Source: Odontocerum albicorne
Taxonomy: Eukaryota; Arthropoda; Insecta; Trichoptera; Odontoceridae
Reading direction: 5' to 3'
DNA: 64,000 nucleotides
Assembly: GCA_949825065.1 (NCBI GenBank)
Contig: OX463859.1
Span: 16,387,220-16,451,219, forward strand
Within the stretch, counting starts at the first letter, position 1. Each line of letters opens with the position of its first letter. Below the pieces are notes generated by a model. That model did no database searches and was not told the DNA's origin. It saw nothing but the letters and a program-made list of their open reading frames with translations. Shown piece by piece: positions 55,106 to 64,000 of the stretch. Both the position numbers and the translations under genes were made by a program.

Positions 55106-55929
55106 TTAAATGGTCGCAAAAAACATTCAAATGACTATCCATCCCCACGAAAACCATGAACACGTACGTGAGCATATGCCCACAAACCCCACAAAAACGG
55201 ACAATCACCCGAACACTCCTTTTCGTATAAAGTGAGATTTCATCAATCAAAGGAAAAGGAAAGGATGGTGGAGAGGAAGGGAAAAAAATTAGGAATGAAA
55301 CACGTTATATTACTGACTAGAAATTAAGATTTTTTTTTAGTCGCTTCTTAAAGCATGCTAAGGACGGAGCGTGTGCTAGAGTTGTAGCGGATGATCACTG
55401 AACGCAAACTTTTACTAATTAATGTATATACATCTATCTTCACTAAAGTAACCAGTGAATGTGTACTACAATGTTTATTGGAAAAGTATATTTCTTTTGC
55501 TCATCGTTCTAAAATATGAATATTCAAGCGCAGCTGAGACTTATGCTCTTCAAAATGTGAGATTTGGATGCATAAATGCAAGAACAAAGGTACTGTACGA
55601 AAGTCGAAATGTCATTACTATTTAACTTGCTGCAGCAAATGAAAACATTTATTAAAAGTTTTTATTTTTATTTAACTTTCCAAAACTTCAGTCGGTAAAG
55701 GTAAACAAATACTAGATAAGGTGTACTAGTAAAGTCACTTGAATGTGAATTTATTATTTTCAAACAAATGTGTATTTTTCATTCACTGTACAATCCACTA
55801 CCACTGTGACATGTACACCAATAACACAATTAAGCTATCAACATTCAAAATTGGCCGGTTCAAATGAATGTCATAAATAAAACGACGAAAACACCACAAA
55901 ATATTGAATTTTCAATGAAATCATAAAAA

Positions 55930-56120
55930 ATGTTCATACGGAACAGAAGTGCCTGTCATTAATTTAACGATATTTTACTTATGACGTATACATTTAATGA
56001 TCCTTCGCGTATGACGTATGCGCTTCCATATTAGCGGTGATACGTTAAACTCCGGAGGACGTTAATTGTATCCCCGGTCCTATTCAGGCGAAAGGTTTAA
56101 TCACGCGTTCAATTTGAAGG
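55930..56120. promoter_or_regulatory. Possible regulatory element with paired CRE-like sites
   Basis: TTATGACGTATACATTTAAT and CGTATGACGTATGCGC carry the same ATGACGTAT core about 30 bp apart; TGACGTA is a CRE/ATF-type half-palindrome. The neighbourhood (GTGATACGTTAAACTCCGGA, GCCTGTCATTAA) is complex and single-copy in this window. No gene is attached. Confidence 0.25.
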
Positions 56121-56748
56121 TCAACCCTTTCAGTAACTGTGCAGTCATGAAAATAATAAAACATTAAAATTTAAGTTATCAAAGGTTTTGCAAATGGAAA
56201 TTAGCACATTTTATTCAGCATTAGTAACGCTTAAAAAGCAACCTAAGGACCGCTAGGTGGATGATACAGCATTATATACTCGTGACAATTTTAAAGATGT
56301 AGAGAAGCACATTATAAGAAAATAACTCATTAAAAGCAAGATAATATTGAATATTTCTAGTGAATATTTGCGAAAGCACGTAAAACATTAAAATAAGAAT
56401 GAGGTTTTTGTAAGATGTAGGTACAGTTAAATTTTTAAATATATTTTTATTGCAATTTTTAGTCCGATTATGGTATCCACTCTGTAAGGCCAATTTCTAC
56501 TGATTGTGACATCATTAAGGCTTTGATCAAGAATAACCAGTGTTCTACTACACGAGAGATTGGTAAAGAGACTGAAAATATCAAAAACCTCTGTTCACGA
56601 GTATTTGTATAATTTAGTATTAGAATAGAACCTTAAAATACAAAATTAATTTCCGTACAACCCTATTTAGAGTATTTTATATATTTTCATAACTAACGTT
56701 CCATTTCAGATCCATCAACATTTCTTTGAAGAAAGAATATTTTATTGC

Positions 56749-56850
56749 CAATGAGTGGAATTATATTACTGTATAATTCCACTCATTGCAATAATCCTCA
56801 ATACACCTGTTTCCACCTTCCATCTCTTCAGGTGGAATGATCTCTTAGGT
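56749..56850. mobile_element. M1 partial copy with terminal hairpin
   Basis: A perfect 17-bp inverted repeat (CAATGAGTGGAATTATA at 56749-56765 and its complement at 56772-56788) joins two M1-type ends head to head. M1 left-arm sequence follows (ACACCTGTTTCCACCTTCCA, TCTCTTCAGGTGGAATGATC). The right arm is missing; the 28-bp array lies 19 bp downstream. Confidence 0.65.
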
Positions 56851-56868
56851 TTAAATGGTATCATGTTT

Positions 56869-57092
56869 CATCGGTAACGTGCCTAGTCTATTGACTTATC
56901 GGTAACGTGCCTAGTCTATTGACCCATCGGTAACGTGCCTAGTCTATTGACCCATCGGTAACGTGCCTAGTCTATTGACTTATCGGTAACGTGCCTAGTC
57001 TATTGACCCATCGGTAACGTGCCTAGTCTATTGACCCATCGGTAACGTGCCTAGTCTATTGACCCATCGGTAACGTGCCTAGTCTATTGTCC
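56869..57092 (+). repeat. 28-bp tandem repeat, 8 units
   Basis: The unit is CATCGGTAACGTGCCTAGTC plus TATTGACC. Units start at 56869, 56897 and every 28 bp to 57065 with almost no divergence (CC/TT before ATCGG alternates). Its G+C content is higher than the surroundings. High identity indicates recent expansion. Confidence 0.95.
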
Positions 57093-57163
57093 CAAAAACA
57101 TATTTTAAATGAGGGTTGATTGTTATTGCATTCTTTGGTTACTTATAACTATTTAATTATTAC

Positions 57164-57213
57164 ACGGAGCTCGTCATAAATGCATAACTTTTTGCATTTA
57201 TGACGAGCTCCGT
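57164..57213. repeat. 21-bp perfect hairpin at the 5' end of a SINE1
   Basis: ACGGAGCTCGTCATAAATGCA is split here as ACGGAGCTCGTC plus ATAAATGCA (57164-57184) and its exact complement (57193-57213) with an 8-nt loop. The right arm enters the SINE1 head. It may come from template switching when the SINE was inserted. Confidence 0.85.
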
Positions 57214-57585
57214 GGTCTAATTGCTAAGACACTTATCTCCCAGCCCGGAGGTTGCATGCCCAAATCTCGCTGGAACCCGGATTTATTAAAAAGTATCCCA
57301 GTCTGATGTTCACTTAAGGCCTCTTCAACATCGTTGTGTTGTATTGACCTAAAGCGGGCTTTAGTGAAAACAGAGACTGGAATCTTTTAAAAAAAATGTA
57401 GGTACCAACGGGATTTGAACCGGCAACCTCCGGGCTGAGAGTCAGGCGTCTTACCAACTAGGCCACAGATGTCGTCTTTCTTCATGTTTCTGATTGGTTG
57501 GAAGATATTTTCATATGGCAATAAGCCCACCAGCTTTTACCATATTCAACGAAAGTGTTATAAAGTACAGTACAATATACATCTA
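57187..57585 (+). mobile_element. SINE1 split by a second SINE1
   Basis: Head GAGCTCCGTGGTCTAATTGC with GGAGGTTGCATGCCC, body AGTATCCCAGTCTGATGTTC, CTTAAGGCCTCTTCAACAT up to 57331. The body resumes at 57479 with CTTCATGTTTCTGATTGGTT and GGAAGATATTTTC and ends in the tail CAACGAAAGTGTTATAAAG. The intervening part is a minus-strand SINE1. Confidence 0.8.
57333..57477 (-). mobile_element. SINE1 nested in SINE1, internally deleted
   Basis: Plus strand: possible tail GTTGTGTTGTATT, then a jump to GGGCTTTAGTGAAAACAGAG, linker GTAGGTACCAACGGGA, and an excellent tRNA-like head complement (TTTGAACCGGCAACCTCCGG, CAGGCGTCTTACCAACTAGG, CCACAGATGTCGTC). A and B boxes are intact. This is the cleanest head of the family. 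Most of the body is missing. Confidence 0.8.
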
Positions 57586-58326
57586 ATGTTTTTAAATTCA
57601 TTGTTTTTTTTTTACTTTTAACTCGAAATTTTTTGAAATTATGATTTATCTCCATAGCATGTTTTGCAAATTCTAAAAAGTTGTTATAGGATAGACCACG
57701 ATTATGTTCTTGTTTTCTAGTAGCAATATTCCTCTGAATAATTCCAATATTTTTACTTTCATAAACATAGTCTATTTCGTACACGCCACTCTTTGTGTAG
57801 TTTACGAGTATCTCCCTTGTCTTTGGCGTTAAATATATTCGTAGATCTTGTAACTAACATGATTATTCCGCCTGAAAAAATCTGTGCTATGATGTAAAAA
57901 GTTGAAGACGAAATTATACTAATATATAATATAATTCCACATAGTTTCATCTTTGGTAAACTTGGAAGAAAGCTTATTGGTTTTGAGTCGAATAGAAAAG
58001 TTACTTGACTTCCCTTATTTCTTACAGTTTCGTTTATCTATTGACGTTACCTTATTTTCAAATGTTTAAAATATTAAATTTAAAAATAAAATAGAAATTC
58101 TGGTATAAAGAGGGTTAATATTAGCATTTAGTGTGATGGAAAACAATGGGATCGATGCTCTGTGTCCAATTGCTATACATTTTGTAAAGGTTTCTAAAGT
58201 TCAATTTGCTTTTCTATAATTGAATGGATGTTCTGTCATAAAGTTCGCTGTAAAATCAAAAGCACATATCTTCGATATTTTCGCTTTTACGATTGTTGAT
58301 AAAAATACTCAGTGAGAAGAATATCC

Positions 58327-59295
58327 CCTCGAACTTAATAAAAATCATACAAGGATTAAATACCAATAGCTACACCAGGATTAAAATATAGAATGACCTG
58401 ACAAGTGCCGTACCTACTCCGATTGGAATTAGACAAGGGGATAGATTAAGCCCGTTCCTCTTCAATATAATAATGGACAAACCAATTGAGGAAGTTGCAG
58501 ACATGGGCATAGGATACAGACTCGGAGACAAAAAAGTCAGCATTGTATGCTACGCAGACGATGCAGTACTCACCGCAGAATCCGAAGACGACCTCCAAAA
58601 AATGTTATATAGACTCCAGCAAACCTCACTAAAATATAACATATTGGTATCCACGGACAAAACTTAGAGCCTCACAATATCTAAGACCCCGGTGAGATAC
58701 AAACTAGCAGTGAATAACAAAATAATAGAGCAAGTGATGGAGTTTAGGTATTTTGGAGTGAGCATCAGTAGCAATGGAAATATGTATGATGAAACCTTGA
58801 GACAGGTCAATAAGGCGGCTGCAATATCGGGATGCCTAAGAACACCGGTGTGGAATAATAAACACATGAGAATAGAAAGTAAAGTCAGAATATACAAGAC
58901 ATGTGTGAGACCGATTGCCACCTACGGAATAGAGACCAGAGCAGACACATCTAGAACAAAATCTCTCCTGAGAACCTCGGAAATGAAAATACTGAGATGT
59001 ATAACCGGAAACACACTAAGAGATAGAAATCAGAAACACCGAAATAAGGAGAAAGTGTAGTACGGAAAACATCGTCAGGTGGGGAAGACAACGAAGGCGA
59101 TACTGGAACGAACATGTAAACAGAATGCAAGACGACAGACTTCCACGTGTCGCCCTTCAAGGGAACCCAGCCGGAAAAAGATTACCGGGAAGACCTCCGA
59201 AGAGATGGCGTGACAGCTGACAATCCACGTCACAAGAAGGGGAACAAGCGGAACAAACAGATCATGATCTATAGGAAGAGGAAGAAGAAGAAGAC
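58327..59295 (+). mobile_element. LINE-R reverse transcriptase, C-terminal two-thirds
   Basis: A broken plus-strand frame holds the polymerase core of a non-LTR retrotransposon: PIGIRQGDRLSPFLFNIIMD, then SIVCYADDAVLTAES with the YADD catalytic box (58553-58564 region), a stop at 58664, then EFRYFGVSISSNG, RIYKTCVRPIATYGIETRAD and SEMKILRCITGNTLRDR. After a frameshift near 59056 it ends NIVRWGRQRRRYWNEHVNRM, RLPGRPPKRWRDS and a stop at 59220. A GAA-rich tail (GGAAGAGGAAGAAGAAGAAG) closes it. Dead, 5'-truncated, but with the catalytic box kept. It differs from LINE-A, B, C and J. Confidence 0.9.
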
Positions 59296-59879
59296 TATTG
59301 TTGTGAACACAACTTTTTAAGTTTTCAAGTTGTATAAAAAGGGAAATAATTCACTTGGCTTTAAACATTAAAGTTAAACTTGAAGTCTAGCTTACTATCC
59401 TTTTTTGTCTTTATTTTTCTTCAAAGTTTTTAAAAAATATATGCGAGCCATAATTTCATTACTAGATTTTTTGCGTATTTTAATACAAAACAACTTTACT
59501 ATTCTATATACGAGCATTATACTTATCTTGAACATTGTTTAGAAATTTATCAACGCCGTTGTTGAAAATGAATAAATTCTATCCTTTTTTTTCTAGATGC
59601 ATACTCGTTAAGCGAATAAAAGTTTCTCGGAAAAGCTGAACAATTTTCTCTCAAAACAAGTGGCTCAGAAGATGTTGATTTTTGTTACTGTGAGAGACGA
59701 AGAAGGAAAAACAACTTATGAATATTAAAGTTAAAAAATCACTAAATCGGTGTTTCATATTTGAACTATCTTTATATTAAGTTTTATATTTTCAGTGGTC
59801 AGTCATTAGAAACACTGACTAAAAATTCGTCGAGGTTTTTAGACTAGCTCTATTGAACTTAATATTCAACGTTATCATT

Positions 59880-60100
59880 ATATCCTTGGTTTAGTTGGTA
59901 AAAGCCTGTCTCCTGATTCGATAATTTTAGGTTCGGTTCCCATACGTAAAATTTATTTCAAACAGTCAAGGGTTTCGGTCTAATTTTCACTTAATGTAAT
60001 TTAACTTCTTTCTGGTTGGTCGAAATATATTGCTACGTGGCAACAAACTCAAAGTATTTATTGTACTGTATAAATTAACGAAAGTCTGATACGATACATA
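59880..60100 (+). mobile_element. SINE1 copy, full length
   Basis: Head ATCCTTGGTTTAGTTGGTAA with B-box TTAGGTTCGGTTCCC, body TTCGGTCTAATTTTCACTTA, TTCTGGTTGGTCGAAATATA, CTACGTGGCAACAAACTC, tail TTAACGAAAGTCTGATACGA. Confidence 0.8.
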
Positions 60101-60474
60101 TAGTATACCTATCCAAAACAATGATCCGTTGGATTACAGAAATAGTTATTTAATATGGATTTCATAATTTTCACAACTTCCTATCAGATTTCAATGTATC
60201 AGAATTTATTAAGCGGTGTTTGTGAGCCGTTTTTTATAAATTAAGCACACTTGAAGAGATATTTTATTAAAAATAACGTTATACAGTAGTACCTATACGA
60301 ACAGACTTTATATAAAATGTCGAATTGTATTAATTATTCAAATAAATAAAAAAAGAACCTCTCTTTAATTAACAAAGACAGAGAAAACATGGATAAATAT
60401 TTAAAATTCGTAACGCTCAAATAAGAAAAAAACATTCAAACCAACATTTTCGTTTTAAAATAATATCATATGTC

Positions 60475-60680
60475 ACGCGTATACAAAATTGTGTTTTTAA
60501 GTATGACAATGGGTTTTTGTCAAATCGTCTGTCAGGACGGCGGAGTGTTTTTGACGTCAAACGTTTGATGCGGCAATTTCATAAAATTTCGATAATTTCA
60601 CAGAATTCCACAAACCACTGTCACGTGAAGCAGTCATTTTACAATGACACTCAACAAACGTCTGTGTGAATTCAATGTTT
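60475..60680. promoter_or_regulatory. Possible regulatory element with CRE and E-box
   Basis: A perfect CRE octamer TGACGTCA (near 60553) lies within GTTTTTGACGTCAAACG; CTGTCACGTGAAG holds a CACGTG E-box; CTGTCAGGACGGCGG and TGACAATGGG are TGACAG-type sites. Complex, single-copy in the window and not repeat-like. Inference from motifs only. Confidence 0.3.
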
Positions 60681-60879
60681 CCAAAAAGCTTTTCAAGTTT
60701 TCGTTGAAATCAATTCAAAACATTAAAATTAACTAACATACTTATTGTTTTTCGTGTTTTATCAAAACAGAAAAAAAATCACTTAATTTAAAAGTACTTT
60801 TCAAATACGCAATTAAACCATTGTTATATATACATACAATCACGCAGTTTTCCTGCTGGAGTTCAGAGCACCATACTTA

Positions 60880-61250
60880 CATATCAGGACACACATATTT
60901 AACATCTTCCACATCTATACACGTCATACTACTTCTACGAGTTCTCTTATTCTCATTCCTTCTTTTAAAATATCATTCATTAGATCAAATATTACTTTGA
61001 TTTCCTCTTCCACGCCTTCCACTCGTATTCGCAATATATATTTATTTTGTGAGTCTTTCTTCATTCATTCGTTTTACATGCCAAAACCATTTCAAAGTGC
61101 TTTTCTTCATCTTATTCAACGCATCAGCCTTAAATTCACATTCATCCCTAATTACTTCGTTGAGTTTTCTGTCATACATTTCACCCTTGTGTATTCTTCT
61201 AAGTGCACGCATTCTACAACATTTAAACGTATGTTTGTTATACTTGCAAT
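60880..61250 (-). mobile_element. LINE-A fragment, clear copy
   Basis: Plus-strand landmarks from the 3' side: ACATCTTCCACATCTATACA, AATATCATTCATTAGATCAA, CTTCCACGCCTTCCACTCGT, TTCATTCATTCGTTTTACAT, CGCATCAGCCTTAAATTCAC, TTCTGTCATACATTTCACCC. It has a single unit where 25570-26330 has 14. Two short plus frames over it are shadows. Confidence 0.8.
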
Positions 61251-61843
61251 TGTTACAATTGTTATGCTATAATTACGGAAAATGAAAAAAAAAAAAAATT
61301 GCGACTTTTCATAATTTATGTTAATAAAAAAAAACGCAAACTAATGTTAAATAATTTCACTGTTCTATTTTGATTTTTATTTGTAGTACATAGATTTAAA
61401 AACCTGTACTTGAATTAAAATTTTAACTAATGTTTCGAGCTGTTGTATATGTTAAAAATAATTGAATCGAATAAAAGTTTAAAAACATCTGAATTTGATC
61501 TCTTGAAAATTTTAACTACATTTTTTTCTTTTGAACCTCCTATTGCCTCAATTGTTTGGTGGAGCGTGGTTAATTTTTAATGGCTATTCACCCAAATTTG
61601 AGTGTTCCCAGCCAGTGCGCAATGTTGAATTGAATTAACTCATTGAGAATACAAAATGTGTTCTAGTAACACAAACACAGTTAACTCTCACTATCAAAAT
61701 TTTAAATAGTACCACATTAATTAAACGAGAATATGAATTCCATATATAAGTTTCATTAGAAACTTTAAATGTTCTTAACACACAAGAAGTAGAGGGAGAA
61801 AATATAACTGAATTTTGATGTGACATTTCAATTTGAAATACTA

Positions 61844-62209
61844 TTGGGTTGTCCGGAGAGTAATTCTGCATTTATATGTAAAATCCAAACGCAAAGTAGC
61901 ATACAATTACTCGTATACGATGGTTTTCATATTTTCAGTATCTCTGCAATTTTTCGTGTCGTAAAATGCTGGTTATTTATGATCAAAGTCTTGATTTAGT
62001 CGTCTCAGTGTGAACTTCCAAAGTGGGCACACTCTTCGAATGTCGTATCACAATTACAAAATTTTTCAAACCACATTTGACACACACGATCGCTTACTGC
62101 ATTGTTGCCGTACTCATATATTCGTATCTTTTTTGTTTTGTGTTGCATTTGTCTCTTTACGATAATAACAAAGCAACAAGCATCGCTTAAACAGCTTGCT
62201 TTCTTCCAT
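61844..62209 (-). pseudogene. mariner-type transposase relic with one terminal repeat
   Basis: The terminal repeat TTGGGTTGTCCGGAGAGTAA lies at 61845 next to TA. Read inward from the other side on the minus strand, a frame from an ATG at 62209 resembles the N-terminal DNA-binding domain of mariner transposases: LCYYRKETNATQN, then CQMWFEKFCNCDTTFEE, then, past a stop, IKTLIINNQHFTTRKIAEIL. These are the two helix-turn-helix halves and linker. The sequence then runs straight into the 3' terminal repeat, so the whole catalytic DDD domain is gone. The other terminal repeat is not visible. Confidence 0.8.
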
Positions 62210-62714
62210 CTTCAAAATTACGCTAAAAAACCTCTTTAACAATTTCTGTACACAATGGCTGAAAAATACGCTTAACTATTATATTTCGTAATATGTAATG
62301 TACATTTGGAATGAAATATACAACGAAAGTTTTCGCCTAATGACATATATCTGGGAAATAAGTTACTGCTTTCTCGACAACATAGTATTTGACAACTGAT
62401 GGAATTTTTATTTCATACTCAAGAATTATTTTTTTGTTCTAACCATCAAATGAATATTGCAACAATATTATATATGCTTAAGTTTTACCCTCAAGATGTA
62501 TGGCAATACCATCTGGTCGCACATTTTCCACACTAACAGATATCTGTACATGGCAATAAAATTGCAGTGTTAGCACCCCCGCTATCTGTCTCCGAACAGA
62601 TTTTTACATCGTTAAGTTGTTGTCGTAAAGCAAACTTTTTATCACACGAGCTTTTGCTGAAACTGACGAAAGGTTTTATAATATGTAATGTTTATTTAAT
62701 TACTCATACTTACA

Positions 62715-63848
<1,134 letters not shown>

Positions 63849-63879
63849 AGTAATTTCATCATTGATGTCTAGGTTAGCA

Positions 63880-63925
63880 TGGAATCTAATTTGGGAAGAC
63901 AGGTGTCTTAGCAACTAGTCCAAAA
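63880..63925 (-). mobile_element. SINE1 head remnant
   Basis: GGAAGACAGGTGTCTTAGCA followed by ACTAGTCCAAAAAATATC is the complement of the A-box side of a SINE1 head. The rest is lost. Confidence 0.45.
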
Positions 63926-64000
63926 AATATCTACATAATAAGGGCAGTATTTTTGAACAGTTTTAAATTTATCTATTTATTAATTATTCATCAACGGTTC

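Noticed and set aside
56869..57092. CRISPR array
   Set aside because: The 28-bp units abut directly without spacers.
57400..57477. tRNA gene on the minus strand
   Set aside because: A and B boxes are good, but it has no proper acceptor stem and continues into a SINE1 body; it is a SINE head.

Overview
The window looks like animal nuclear DNA, most likely from an arthropod and probably an insect. It is strongly A+T-rich (by eye; not computed), has no bacterial gene organisation, and is full of eukaryotic retrotransposon and DNA-transposon debris. Several families seen here (an irritans-type mariner relative, piggyBac relatives, tRNA-derived SINEs, non-LTR reverse transcriptases of insect type) point to an arthropod; the order cannot be fixed from the sequence. 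I find no convincing host protein-coding gene, tRNA, rRNA or CRISPR. Nearly all open frames of 60-160 codons are chance frames or lie inside repeats. The one host-like signal is a G+C/CpG-rich island at 14830-15240 that could be a promoter with a first exon on the minus strand.

Interspersed repeats. (1) LINE-A: at least fifteen 3' remnants of one non-LTR retrotransposon, all covering only the last part of the reverse-transcriptase frame, on both strands. One copy (25570-26330) carries an in-frame 27-bp minisatellite of 14 units. (2) Other LINE pieces: LINE-B (11460-11876, the best preserved frame), LINE-C (33800-34070), LINE-J of CR1/jockey type (32400-32830, 35612-36330, with weak 3' remnants at 5150 and 28615), LINE-K with a Cys-rich tail (13655-14190, 48120-48590) and LINE-R (58327-59295). 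(3) SINE1, about 28 copies: tRNA-like head, body, and a tail like ACGAAAGTGTAATACAATAC. (4) SINE2, about 11 copies: tRNA-like head and a roughly 270-bp body. (5) SINE3, two copies. (6) rep-D, about eight copies, and rep-E, two copies, of unknown nature.

DNA transposons and foldback elements: a 628-bp non-autonomous piggyBac-like element (9393-10020); a piggyBac transposase fragment (48714-48880); a decayed mariner (61844-62209); a Tigger/pogo-like element end (43979-44252); a 201-bp inverted-repeat element inserted in a SINE1 at TTAA (7226-7426); a 652-bp inverted-repeat element embedded in (TA)n (62883-63534); a palindromic family M1 (27478, 41449, 49763, 56749); and a related small element with a hammerhead-like core (24960-25086).

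Tandem repeats: 27 bp x14 (25875), 41 bp x10 (38951), 28 bp x8 (56869), roughly 110-bp duplications (31249, 49255), (TC)n (25108) and two long (TA)n tracts (62719, 63535).

Longer stretches in which I see nothing beyond A+T-rich unique-looking sequence: 106-529, 726-1130, 1440-2425, 2880-3230, 3690-4090, 4760-5150, 5490-6100, 10025-10540, 13050-13650, 14230-14830, 16570-16985, 17290-18400, 20220-21290, 21565-21980, 24100-24300, 25150-25560, 27600-28170, 29065-29590, 29900-30430, 30680-31240, 31470-32395, 32840-33790, 34075-34980, 36800-37395, 37605-38080, 38205-38950, 41640-42840, 43460-43975, 45075-45590, 46875-47145, 48890-49250, 50625-51175, 52575-53930, 54120-54890, 56125-56745, 57590-58320, 59300-59880, 61260-61840 and 62250-62715.
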